Below, piece by piece: positions 33,943 to 41,850 of a stretch of DNA of 64,000 bases. The first letter of the stretch is position 1. Each line of letters starts with the position of its first letter. The notes under the pieces were generated by a model. It was not told the DNA's origin and did no database searches. It saw only the letters and a program-made list of their open reading frames with translations. Position numbers and translations under genes: made by a program. Origin of the DNA: Streptomyces fagopyri. Its GTDB lineage: Bacteria; Actinomycetota; Actinomycetes; Streptomycetales; Streptomycetaceae. The stretch spans positions 7,936,001-8,000,000 of the forward strand of contig NZ_CP045643.1 in NCBI RefSeq assembly GCF_009498275.1, written 5' to 3'.

Positions 33943-36219
33943 CTACGCCGACTCCGCCGCGCCCGGCCTCTGCTGCGCCCACACGGTCTTGCCGTCCGGG
34001 TGATAGCGGATACCCCAGTTCTCCGCGACGGTCGCGACGATGAACAGGCCCCGCCCGCCCTCGTCGACCGTGCGCGCATGCTTCAGACGGGGGAGGCTCT
34101 GCCCGGTGTCGCGCACCTCGCAGGTCAGCCGTTCGTTGCGGATGAGTCGCAGCCGGTACGGCGGGGCGCCGTAGCGGACCGCGTTGCCGACCAGTTCGCT
34201 GACGATCAGCTCCGTGGTGAAAGTGTCGTCCGCGCCCACCCCCCACACCGCCATTTGCTCACGGGCGGCCGCACGCGCGGCGGGCACCGCCGCCAGGTCC
34301 TCGCCCAGCTGCACCGTGAGTACCTGGTCGGCGGGCAGTCCCCGCACCCGCGCCAGCAGAACGAGCTTCTCCGTCTCGTGGCGATCGCGCAGCGCGTAGG
34401 CGAGCGAGTCGCATACTTCGTCCAGCGGATCCCGCTGACCTGCCCGCAGCAGTTCCTGGAGGTCCGTCGACGACGTCGGCAGGTCCTCGTTGCCGATCGC
34501 GAGGATGCTGCCGGGAGGCATCGGGAACTCCGTGGCCGGAAACGGGGCCGGGTCGGGTCCGGCCAGGACCGGGCCGCACGGCGCGCAAACGATCTCTCCG
34601 TCGCTTCCGGGCCGGACCAGATACGGTTCGGACAGGCCGGCGCGGACGAGGACGCATGTGTGGTCGACCGCGTCGTAGACCACGATCAGACAGCCGGCGG
34701 TGAGGGGTTCCTGGTTCAGGGGGTCCCCGGTGGGCAGTGCGGCCCGCTCCCTGGCGAGCCGTCCGGCGGTGTCGCTGAGCCGCGCCATCAGTTCGTCCGG
34801 CTCCAGGTCCAGCGCGGCCAAGGCGTGGATGACCGTGCGGAGCTGGCCCATGGTGGTGGCGGTGGTGATCCCTCGCCCGGAGACGTCACCGAGGATCAAC
34901 GCGCTGCGCCCGCCCGCGAGTTCGATGACGTCGTACCAGGCGCCGCCGCCGCCCGGCCCGGTGATGTGCATGGCGGCCACGTCCACCGTGGACAGCGCGG
35001 ATGCCCGCTGCGGCAACAGGCGGCGCTTGACGGTCGAGGCGATGGTTCGCTCGCGTGTGTAGCGCCGGGCGTTGTCGATGCAGTGCGCGGTGTACGCGCA
35101 TACGTCGGAGGCCAGCGCGATGTCGTCCTCGTCGAAGGGGTCCTCGTGCCGGTGCCGGTAGAAGCTGACGACGCCGAGGGCCTGGCCCCGCACGGTGAGC
35201 GGAGCGACGATCAGGCAGTGCGCCTCCGACTGTGCGATCGCGCTCGCCCGAGCCGGGTCGGCTGAGAGCCAGGAGCTGTCCTCGGTCACGGCGACGAGCC
35301 GGGGCCGCAGATCGTCGAGCACACGGGAGAACGGCGTGCCGTCAGGCAGCCGGTGTACGTCGTTCACCGGGCGTGCCGATACAACGCCTCTGAAGGCCAC
35401 GCGCCGCAACGGCACGTCGTGGCTGACGGGGACCAGCGGGGGTTCCTCGCCCCGGATGACGTCCTCGATGACCTCGACGACCACGATCCCCGTGAACGCC
35501 GGTACGACCGCGTCGGCGAACTCCTCGCACACCGCGGTGACTTCGAGCCGGGTGCCGACGGTGGCGCGCACCTCCTCCAGCAGTCGCAGCCGCTGCAGCG
35601 CCTGTTCTCGATCGGTCACGTCGAGCGCGGAGACGACCAGCCCGAGCACTTCGCCGTCCGTACCTTCCAGGCGCACGTACGACATGGAGTACACCGTCGT
35701 GCGGTGGATGCCGCTGCGCGGCGCGGCGCGCACGGTGCGATGCAGCGCTGTCGCTCCATCGGTGAGCACCTGGAGTGCCAGCGTCCGCTCCTCCGCGGGG
35801 TCGATGAGGTCAAGCGTGGTGAAGAAGTCCCGGCCGGTCGTCGCGGTGCTGTCGCGACGGGCATCCTCCCGGCAGCGGACGATGCGCAGGGCGCTGTCCA
35901 GGACGTACAGGTCGACCGGAGCGTGGGTGAACAGTGTCTCCAGGACCGCCAGGTCCCAGCCGCCCGGGCCGGCCGCCTCGGCATCCCGGACCTCCCAGGT
36001 CAGCGAGGTGCCGTCGAGCACCGGTCGTAGGGACACCGGTCCCAGGGCGGTCAGTGGGGTCGGGTCCTCGTCGGCGCCGCTGTGCCCTTGGAACAGTGTG
36101 GCCACGGTGCGGCCTTCCACATCCGAGGGGGAGCGGCCGAGCAGTGCCCCGGCGTGTGCGGAGCATCGGAGGATCCGTCCGTCGTCGGCGATTCGCACGA
36201 GCAGCGCATCGCTCGGCAT
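33943..36219 (-). CDS. PAS-GAF-SpoIIE phosphatase with C-terminal HATPase (anti-sigma-type kinase) domain
   Basis: A 758-residue cytoplasmic regulator. Two PAS-like domains (about 1-60 and 90-205) are followed by a GAF domain (about 215-395). The PPM/SpoIIE phosphatase domain (about 400-625) has L-L-P-Q, A-W-Y-D-V-I-E-L, and D-V-S-G-R-G with metal-binding Asp. A RsbW-like ATPase domain (about 640-750) has S-E-L-V-G-N-A-V-R-Y-G as N box and D-E-G-G-R-G-L-F-I-V as G box. Such Streptomyces proteins dephosphorylate anti-anti-sigma factors, and the ATPase domain can phosphorylate or bind a partner. Odd: the phosphatase domain reads G-G-G-G-A-W-Y-D where many have G-G-D-W-Y-D, so one metal ligand may be lost. 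ATG at 36219 follows GGAGGTG. Confidence 0.88.
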   Translation of the reverse strand: MPSDALLVRIADDGRILRCSAHAGALLGRSPSDVEGRTVATLFQGHSGADEDPTPLTALGPVSLRPVLDGTSLTWEVRDAEAAGPGGWDLAVLETLFTHAPVDLYVLDSALRIVRCREDARRDSTATTGRDFFTTLDLIDPAEERTLALQVLTDGATALHRTVRAAPRSGIHRTTVYSMSYVRLEGTDGEVLGLVVSALDVTDREQALQRLRLLEEVRATVGTRLEVTAVCEEFADAVVPAFTGIVVVEVIEDVIRGEEPPLVPVSHDVPLRRVAFRGVVSARPVNDVHRLPDGTPFSRVLDDLRPRLVAVTEDSSWLSADPARASAIAQSEAHCLIVAPLTVRGQALGVVSFYRHRHEDPFDEDDIALASDVCAYTAHCIDNARRYTRERTIASTVKRRLLPQRASALSTVDVAAMHITGPGGGGAWYDVIELAGGRSALILGDVSGRGITTATTMGQLRTVIHALAALDLEPDELMARLSDTAGRLARERAALPTGDPLNQEPLTAGCLIVVYDAVDHTCVLVRAGLSEPYLVRPGSDGEIVCAPCGPVLAGPDPAPFPATEFPMPPGSILAIGNEDLPTSSTDLQELLRAGQRDPLDEVCDSLAYALRDRHETEKLVLLARVRGLPADQVLTVQLGEDLAAVPAARAAAREQMAVWGVGADDTFTTELIVSELVGNAVRYGAPPYRLRLIRNERLTCEVRDTGQSLPRLKHARTVDEGGRGLFIVATVAENWGIRYHPDGKTVWAQQRPGAAESA

Positions 36220-36684
36220 CGCACCCCACCTCCGCTCCCGGATCGCTTACACGCGCCCCTTCCATAGTGAGGCCGCACCTGGACTGTTCGCGCCCATTGC
36301 ACCGCACAAGCGAATAAATTCCACATAATGGTTCAAATGTGCAAAGGGGTGATCGCAGGGGTGCCACCGGGCGAGGCCCGAGACGCGGTCGCGGTTCACC
36401 CGTCGTGTCGCCGTCGGGTCATGGAAGGTGTGCGATTCCCGGGGCGGGATCAGGGCCGCCCGAGCAGGTCGGCCAGGGCGACGAGGCGGGGGCGTCTCGC
36501 GCGTCGAGTCCGGCGGAAGGCGGCCGTCGTGGGCGGCGGATCGTTGACCGTTACGGCGATCACGTCGTCCGCCGGGCGATCCGTCACGGTCGATCCGACC
36601 GCGGCGACGAGACGGCCGAGGGCGACTCGGGTACTTCGCCGTGCGGCCTCGCGCGCTCTCCAGAAGGCGTGGTGGAATGCGCGG

Positions 36685-36717
36685 GGTGGTGGCCCCGGTT
36701 CCGACGGGGCCACCACC
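36685..36717 (-). terminator. 12-bp-stem hairpin downstream of the PASTA/ECF operon
   Basis: GGTGGTGGCCCC at 36685-36696 pairs perfectly with GGGGCCACCACC at 36706-36717 around a 9-base loop. It lies 58 bp beyond the stop of the PASTA-like gene. On the + strand it is followed by a pyrimidine-rich run, so it may work in both directions. Confidence 0.75.
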
Positions 36718-36741
36718 TTCTTGTCCTGCTTCTTGTCCTGT
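36718..36741 (+). repeat. tandem 12-bp repeat TTCTTGTCCTG(C/T)
   Basis: Two head-to-tail copies at 36718-36729 and 36730-36741, directly abutting the hairpin. The pyrimidine-rich + strand could serve as the tail of a terminator for rightward transcription. Confidence 0.7.
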
Positions 36742-36774
36742 CGGTCCGGCTCTGTCAGGCCGGATCGGCGGAGG

Positions 36775-37275
36775 TCAGCCGGCGCAGACGGTCACGTGGA
36801 TGGTGTCGCCCGCGTGGACGACCGCCGGGGCGTGCGGTGAGACCGCGACGACCGTGGACTGCTCGCAGCCGGCCACCGGGGTCCGGCTGAAGCTGGGTGT
36901 GAGGTGGAGCCTGACGAGCGCCGCCCTGGCGCCCATCGATTTCAGCCCCGTCAGCGGGACGGTGACGGTGGTGCCGTTCCTCGAGCCGTACAGCACGGTG
37001 GTGCTCTTGGCGGAGGTGGTGGCCGCGGCGGTCGGCCGCGGGGTGTGCGAAGCGCCGCCGACGGCGCCGGCGGCCAGGGCGGTGCCCGTGCCGACCACGA
37101 GAAGAGCGGCGGCGATGCCCGCGATGGAGGTGGCCCGCTTGCGGCGGGCCCCGCGCTCGATGGCGGCCGTGTCGAAATACGGCGTCTCGGCCGTGTTCGC
37201 GAAGTCGTTCATGGCGTTCACCAGTTCCTGTTCGAAGGGTGTGCAGCCGGAAGGCCGCGAACCGTGTGAACTCAT
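36775..37275 (-). CDS. ECF-associated single-pass membrane protein with PASTA-like domain
   Basis: A 166-residue protein. A cytoplasmic N terminus of about 50 residues is followed by a membrane segment (A-G-I-A-A-A-L-L-V-V-G-T-G-T-A-L-A) and a Thr/Ser/Ala linker. The last ~65 residues look like one PASTA domain: V-P-L-T-G-L-K-S-M-G-A-R-A-A-L-V-R-L-H-L-T-P, then V-V-A-V-S-P-H-A-P-A-V-V-H-A-G-D-T-I-H-V-T-V. PASTA domains bind muropeptides or cell-wall precursors. The start overlaps the sigma-factor stop (ATGA). Inference: a cell-wall-sensing anti-sigma or partner of the ECF sigma factor. No zinc-binding H-x3-C-x2-C anti-sigma motif is visible. Confidence 0.75.
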   Translation of the reverse strand: MSSHGSRPSGCTPFEQELVNAMNDFANTAETPYFDTAAIERGARRKRATSIAGIAAALLVVGTGTALAAGAVGGASHTPRPTAAATTSAKSTTVLYGSRNGTTVTVPLTGLKSMGARAALVRLHLTPSFSRTPVAGCEQSTVVAVSPHAPAVVHAGDTIHVTVCAG

Positions 37276-37859
37276 CGGGTTCCTTCCGTGGGCTGCTGCG
37301 GTGAAGGGGCGGAGAGTGCGGGGAACTGGCCTCTGAGCTTGTCGATGCCGCGAGCGAGCTGGGACCGCACGGTGCTCGGTGAGATCCTCAGGTCGGCCGC
37401 GATCTCGTCGTCCGACAGGTCGTGGAAGTACCGCAGTACCACGACCGTCCGCATGCGCCGGGGTAGACCCTGCAGGGCCCGGACCAACTGGTCCCTCGTG
37501 TCCACCTGCCCGTACTGGTCCCCGGGGGCGGCACGGTCGCCGCCGTCCTGGTGCGGGACCGTGCGGCGGAACCTCCGCCACCGGTCGTTGGCCAGGTTCA
37601 CCATGATCCGCCGGACATAGGCGTCCGGTGCGTCCTTGGCGGCTATGGTGCGCCACTTGCGGCAGGCCCGCTCCAGGGTCTCCTGGACCAGGTCCTCCGC
37701 CGCCTCGCGGTTTCCCGTCAAGACGAGGGCCCCGCGGAACAGTACGGCCGACCGGGCGACGACGAAGCCGTGAAACTCATGTGCCGTCTCCGTCCCCGTC
37801 TCCGCCGGCCCGAACTCGTCGCCTACGGTGCGGACTTCGCGCTTGGTTGCCAGATCCAC
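37272..37859 (-). CDS. ECF sigma factor (SigE-like group)
   Basis: A 195-residue ECF sigma factor. Region 2 (about 30-95) has A-V-L-F-R-G-A-L-V-L-T-G-N-R-E-A-A-E-D-L-V-Q-E, and region 4 (about 120-180) has LPRRMRTVVVLRYFHDLSDD followed by I-S-P-S-T-V-R-S-Q-L-A-R-G, the helix-turn-helix. GTG at 37859 has GGGAGGGG upstream. It overlaps its membrane partner by 4 bp and diverges from a second ECF gene. It would direct RNA polymerase to a small regulon, probably including its own promoter. Confidence 0.88.
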   Translation of the reverse strand: MDLATKREVRTVGDEFGPAETGTETAHEFHGFVVARSAVLFRGALVLTGNREAAEDLVQETLERACRKWRTIAAKDAPDAYVRRIMVNLANDRWRRFRRTVPHQDGGDRAAPGDQYGQVDTRDQLVRALQGLPRRMRTVVVLRYFHDLSDDEIAADLRISPSTVRSQLARGIDKLRGQFPALSAPSPQQPTEGTR

Positions 37860-38229
37860 TCACCCCTCCCTTCCTGTCACCCCTCCTCGACGGGAAACCG
37901 GTCTCATGTGCTGCACGCAGATCGTGAGACCTGGGTCACAGTGTGGGGCTTGCTGGGGGGCGCGGTGCCGGGGTGATGGTGATCGTGGCTGCCATCTCGG
38001 TCAGCAGGCCGCGCTCGACGCGCGGGCCGGGGAGTGCGGGAGCCGGTCCAGGACGATGCGGCATCGCCCACGCCGTGCCCCGGGGCGATCAGGGCCGCGA
38101 GCCCCTCGATCCAGAGCGAGTGTGGAACGGGTGGTCGATACCGGGCTGCGACACCCGAGGCCACCATCCCGGCTCGTCGCAGTGACCCACCTCACGGGAA
38201 CTGGCCCGGTGCAGCTGACAAGTACCTGC
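37860..38229. other. divergent promoter region between two ECF sigma operons
   Basis: 370 bp separating the leftward and rightward ECF operons. It contains an inverted repeat at 37900-37931 and no supported gene. ECF sigma factors commonly control their own operons, so promoters for both directions are expected here, but I could not assign exact -35/-10 elements. Confidence 0.5.
37900..37931. promoter_or_regulatory. inverted repeat GGTCTCA-N18-TGAGACC
   Basis: Perfect 7-bp arms at 37900-37906 and 37925-37931, about 40-70 bp upstream of the leftward ECF gene. The spacing is about three helical turns between arm centres, so it may be a regulator site overlapping the promoter. No binding factor is identified. 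Confidence 0.35.
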
Positions 38230-38868
38230 GTGAAGCAATCCTTGCGAGCTCGTCTGCGAGCCGGCGATCCAGAAGCCTTCCGCCAGCTGTACCAGGATCT
38301 GGGCCAGGCGATCTACGCGCACGCCTACCGCGCCACGGGCGACTGGTCGGCGGCCGAGGACGCGGTGTCGCTGACGTTCCTGGAAGTGTGGCGGCTGCGC
38401 GAGCGCCTGGAAACGGGTGACGAGAGCGTCCGCCCCTGGGTCTACGGCATCGCCACCAACGTCCTGCGCAACCGCGGCCGCGCGGCACGCAGACACCAGC
38501 AGACCCTGGCCCGCTTCCCCACACCGCAGACCGTCCCGGATTTCGCCGACGAGGTCGCCGAACGCATCGACGACAGCGAAAGACTCGCGGCCGCCCGGGC
38601 AGCGGTGGCCAGACTGCGCCGCCCGGACCGCGACGTGTTCATGCTGTGCGTCTGGTCCGACCTCAGCTACACCGCGGCCGCCGAAGCACTGGGCATCCCC
38701 CTGGGCACCGTCCGCTCCCGCCTGTCACGCGCACGGGCCCGTCTGCTCAGACTGACCGAGCAAGAACTACGTCGCGCGCAAAAAAGAGCGGAACCCCCCG
38801 CACCCGTCCGACAGATACAGGGCGACCGCACACCCGCGGTCCGGTCGATACAGGAGAAAGCCCGATGA
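38230..38868 (+). CDS. ECF RNA polymerase sigma factor
   Basis: About 212 residues. Region 2: L-R-A-G-D-P-E-A-F-R-Q-L-Y, then A-E-D-A-V-S-L-T-F-L-E-V-W and R-P-W-V-Y-G-I-A-T-N-V-L-R-N. Region 4: R-R-P-D-R-D-V-F-M-L, with I-P-L-G-T-V-R-S-R-L-S-R-A-R as helix-turn-helix. The C terminus is basic. The start is uncertain: GTG at 38230 fits the family best, but GTGs at 38209 and 38182 are in frame and none has a clear ribosome-binding site. The stop overlaps the ATG of the membrane-anchored partner (ATGA). Confidence 0.86.
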   Translation: MKQSLRARLRAGDPEAFRQLYQDLGQAIYAHAYRATGDWSAAEDAVSLTFLEVWRLRERLETGDESVRPWVYGIATNVLRNRGRAARRHQQTLARFPTPQTVPDFADEVAERIDDSERLAAARAAVARLRRPDRDVFMLCVWSDLSYTAAAEALGIPLGTVRSRLSRARARLLRLTEQELRRAQKRAEPPAPVRQIQGDRTPAVRSIQEKAR

Positions 38869-39932
38869 ACGCTCCGAAGCATGGTGACGAGGTCGAGCGC
38901 CTGGAGCTGTCCCACCTGCTGCCGCGCCCCGGCACACCAGGTCTCTCTCCCGCCCGGTCCCGACGTCTCGAGGAATACCTGATGCAGGAAGTCACCCGGA
39001 CCGGCGCGCAGACGCGGCCCTCTCCCGCCCCGAAGCACCGCATGCCGCGCTGGAGCCTGATCGCCGCACCGGCCGCGGCCCTGGCGGTCGCCGCGGCCGT
39101 CACGGTCAGCGTCACCGACTCCGGCTCCGGCACCGGGCCCGCTGATGACAGTGTGGCCATGGCATCGGTCATCACCGTCCAGCCCGCCTCCGCCCACGGC
39201 GCCACCGCCTTCCTCAGCCAGGTCGCAAACGCGGCGAGCAGGCAGAAGACCCCGGCCGTCGGCGCCCACCAGTTCATCTACGTCAAGAGCAAGGTCGGCT
39301 TCACCCACCAGATCAAACAGCGCACCATCGGCGGCCCCGCCAAACTCGACGCCGTCCACCAGCGCGAAGTCTGGCTGGCCGCCGACCCCTCCAGGAACGG
39401 CCTCATCCACGAGGGCGGCCAGAACATCACCATCCACAACAGCGGCACCGGCGTGGTCGACCCCGACGCCGCCTCGCAGTCCACGCGGCCCGGCACCGTC
39501 CCCCAGATCGCCTCCCTGTCCACCGACCCCGACACCCTGCTGAAGCAGATCTACACCGCCACCCGCGGCCAGGCCCCCGGCAAGGACACGGCCGCGTTCA
39601 ACTGGATCGGCGAGACCGTCTCCGAGTCGATCGTCCCCGGAGACGTGGCCTCCGCGATCTGGCGGGCCGCCGCGAAGATCCCCGGCGTCGTCCTCGTCAA
39701 GGACGCCACCGACGCCGCCGGCCGCCACGGCGAAGCCATCGCCCACGTCTCCAACGGCGAACGCACCGAATACATCTTCGACCACAACACCCACCTGTTC
39801 CTCGGCGAGCGCAGCTACCTCATCAAGGACACCCCCGAAGGCAAGGCCGGCATGCTCACCGGCACCAGCGCCGTCCTCTCCCGCGCCGTCGTCAACACGA
39901 TGGGCGACCTCCCCACAGACACCCGCGCCTGA
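38865..39932 (+). CDS. CU044_5270-type membrane-anchored protein, ECF partner
   Basis: A 355-residue protein: cytoplasmic N terminus of about 60 residues with R-S-R-R-L-E-E-Y-L-M, one membrane segment (W-S-L-I-A-A-P-A-A-A-L-A-V-A-A-A-V), then about 270 extracytoplasmic residues with A-S-A-H-G-A-T-A-F-L-S-Q-V, H-Q-F-I-Y-V-K-S and L-K-Q-I-Y-T-A-T. This is the pattern of the CU044_5270 family, which almost always follows an ECF sigma gene in actinobacteria. It probably senses an envelope signal and restrains the sigma factor. A second member of the same family lies at 47.6-48.8 kb. The ATG is fixed by the 4-bp overlap. Confidence 0.8.
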   Translation: MNAPKHGDEVERLELSHLLPRPGTPGLSPARSRRLEEYLMQEVTRTGAQTRPSPAPKHRMPRWSLIAAPAAALAVAAAVTVSVTDSGSGTGPADDSVAMASVITVQPASAHGATAFLSQVANAASRQKTPAVGAHQFIYVKSKVGFTHQIKQRTIGGPAKLDAVHQREVWLAADPSRNGLIHEGGQNITIHNSGTGVVDPDAASQSTRPGTVPQIASLSTDPDTLLKQIYTATRGQAPGKDTAAFNWIGETVSESIVPGDVASAIWRAAAKIPGVVLVKDATDAAGRHGEAIAHVSNGERTEYIFDHNTHLFLGERSYLIKDTPEGKAGMLTGTSAVLSRAVVNTMGDLPTDTRA

Positions 39933-39948
39933 CCCCCACACCACCCCA

Positions 39949-39985
39949 CCGCCCGGCCTCTGACCATCACTCAGCAGCCGGGCGG
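39949..39985 (+). terminator. hairpin after the rightward ECF operon
   Basis: CCGCCCGGC at 39949-39957 pairs perfectly with GCCGGGCGG at 39977-39985 around a 19-base loop, beginning 16 bp after the stop of the CU044_5270-type gene. No U-tract follows, as is common in Streptomyces. Confidence 0.6.
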
Positions 39986-40370
39986 ACCCATCTCCCCACC
40001 GCAGCCAACACAGGCAGGTTCGGGAAGAGGCGACTGTGTCCGACAGGGCGCCACGAGCTCGCCGACCTGGACCAGGGCAGCGTTCGGGAACGCGACCGAC
40101 AGGCCGGCCGGTCCGCGACCTTCTTGCCGCGACGGGAGGAACCCCCGCCCGCCACGAGCGGGGGACCGGCCGCTGGAGGAGGCACGGCGGGAGTTCGACG
40201 TCGACGGAGAGGGGGCGAGCCCTGCCGACGAGAACCTTCGAAGACGGCCGGGGCTACTCCTTTGCCCCACCGAGTCCTTCCTTCAGCGGGGCGGGGGGTT
40301 TCGACGAGCGCCGCGCGAGTTCTGGACCCGGGCCGATCCGCGGCGCGCGCTGGACCGGTGGTGACCTTTT
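39986..40370. other. convergent intergenic region without supported genes
   Basis: About 385 bp between two convergent genes. Several overlapping ORFs exist on both strands but none shows domain features or convincing codon bias. I see nothing functional beyond the hairpin at its left edge. Confidence 0.5.
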
Positions 40371-41387
40371 TCAGCAGTAGCCGCTGTTCAGGAAGCGTCG
40401 CTGGGAGGGCTTTCCCAGTTCCAGTTCGATGTCGGTGTGGCTCGGGAGCCTGGCGAACGCCGTGTTGGGGAGGATGAACTCCCTGCCGGTGTACTTCTGG
40501 AGCACCGACTGCTCGCGGGCCGGCTTGCAGACGAAGGGATTGGCGTAGGTGTTGTATCCGAGTCCGACACCGGTGTTGAGGAACCCGGCGTCCTGACACT
40601 GGTACAGCGCGCCGCGCAGTGCGGCGGCGTTCTTGGGACCCCGATACCGCGCCGCGAAGTTCCGGAAGCACGACTTCGACTCGCCCGTGGCGTAGGGAGA
40701 GGGGCCGGCGGCCGCCAGTGCCCCGAGAAACGCCGCGTTGCACCCGATCTTCGCCGAGACCTCCTCCCCGTTGAGCAAGGCGTTCCGGCGGCAGCCGGTC
40801 ACCGCCTGGAACGCGTCGACGGCGTCCTGGCGCGGGCCGAGCCGGGAATACTTGTAGGCAAGCTGGGTCTGGGCCGCGAGAGGGTACGCCGCCGTGCTGC
40901 CGAACTCCTCGTCGAGCAGCCGGAACCATGTCTCGAAAGCCGGCACCTGAGCCCGTACGCCTCGGGGGAGGGTGTAAACGGCAAGGTCAGTGGGAGTGTC
41001 CCAGGTGTTGAGGCCCGGATAGCCGACGTACGACAGGACGCCGATGCCGACCTTCGGTGGGGTGTCACCGTACGTCCTGCGCAGCTCCAGGTAGCGCTCG
41101 AGGTTGGTGCTGGAGCCCGCCCACGCGTACCAGAAGCCGCTGGGGTACGGCGACGCGCTGCCGCGGGCGTGCGTAGTCCCGAACAGCGACGGCGAGACGC
41201 ACCTGACCTGCCGCGCCTCCCATGCGGCCCGGTAGGCACGCGGCGTGGAGATGCAGCGGGGCTTCCCGTCCGCCGCCGCGCTGGAGGAATCCGGCATCGC
41301 GCCCCCGAGTGCGAGTGCGAGGGCGCTGGTGGTGAGGACGACGAGTGGCATTCGGCCCCGGACGGCTCCCAGACACTTGAGGCTCAT
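40371..41387 (-). CDS. unrecognised secreted protein with eight cysteines
   Basis: A 338-residue protein with a Sec signal (R-M-P-L-V-V-L-T-T-S-A-L-A-L-A-L-G-G-A-M) and a mature part that I cannot assign to a family. The mature region has eight Cys (in R-C-I-S, R-C-V-S, G-C-R-R, G-C-N-A, S-C-F-R, Q-C-Q-D, V-C-K-P and the very last residue), enough for four disulfides. It is rich in Tyr and Ala and has Y-W-A/W-Y-A-W-A-type aromatic patches near residue 85. ATG at 41387 has GGAG upstream and puts the signal at the N terminus. It stands alone, convergent with the ECF operon. Possibly an envelope or extracellular enzyme; no catalytic motif is obvious. Confidence 0.75.
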   Translation of the reverse strand: MSLKCLGAVRGRMPLVVLTTSALALALGGAMPDSSSAAADGKPRCISTPRAYRAAWEARQVRCVSPSLFGTTHARGSASPYPSGFWYAWAGSSTNLERYLELRRTYGDTPPKVGIGVLSYVGYPGLNTWDTPTDLAVYTLPRGVRAQVPAFETWFRLLDEEFGSTAAYPLAAQTQLAYKYSRLGPRQDAVDAFQAVTGCRRNALLNGEEVSAKIGCNAAFLGALAAAGPSPYATGESKSCFRNFAARYRGPKNAAALRGALYQCQDAGFLNTGVGLGYNTYANPFVCKPAREQSVLQKYTGREFILPNTAFARLPSHTDIELELGKPSQRRFLNSGYC

Positions 41388-41850
41388 GGCTGCTCCTGGA
41401 TCTCGGTCGGTCGATCTCCGGGGAAGTATCGGCCCCACCGCGCTCATGTCTCCGCAAACAGTCCGCACGCCGGGTCCCGTTGAACCGATCGGACGCTTCA
41501 GCGCCCGGCCGCACGGACGCAGCTGCCCGATCCGCGTACGCCAACCGCGTAGGAACGGGGAGGTCCACCGAGCAGGTGTGGAGTCACCTCTGGGCAGGGG
41601 CGGTCGGCGTGCTGATCCACAGCTCCATGGGCCAAGAGATCGAAGACATGTGGCTGGACGGCCGGCTTGTCGGTGAGATCGGCCCGGCCCGCCCGACCGC
41701 GGTCGCCATCTGCGTTCGTGTGGGTCTGGCCGCCCGCGCTGAACGGCCGTTGTCGCGGCGGCGCGCACCTGCGGGGCGCGGAGGCACGTGACGGGGAAGT
41801 GGTGGGCGCTGTCGCCCGGGGCGGGGCGACAGCGCAAGATCCAGCTGTGG
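41388..41850. other. intergenic region without supported genes
   Basis: 463 bp. An ORF on the + strand contains a hydrophobic patch but has no clear start, ribosome-binding site or domain. Promoter elements for the secreted-protein gene should be at its left edge. Nothing else is supported. Confidence 0.45.

Larger units (their letters stand above)
36220..36774. other. intergenic region between the SpoIIE and ECF-partner genes
   Basis: 555 bp. The part next to the phosphatase start (36290-36350) is AT-rich and probably holds its promoter. The middle has open frames on both strands without domains. The far end holds a strong hairpin and a 12-bp direct repeat, listed separately. No gene is supported here. 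Confidence 0.55.

Noticed and set aside
36450..36716. 88-codon - strand ORF between the SpoIIE and PASTA genes
   Set aside because: Its GTG start lies inside the right arm of the terminator hairpin, there is no ribosome-binding site, and the product is Arg/Pro-rich without domains.
36328..36840. 170-codon + strand ORF running into the PASTA gene
   Set aside because: It crosses the terminator hairpin and the 3' end of a real gene on the other strand and has an Arg-rich composition.
39967..40929. 320-codon - strand ORF overlapping the eight-cysteine protein
   Set aside because: It is the shifted frame of the secreted-protein gene; the other frame has the signal peptide and correct codon bias.
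41480..41791. + strand ORF with a short hydrophobic stretch
   Set aside because: No ribosome-binding site, mixed codon bias and no recognisable family; listed only as intergenic.
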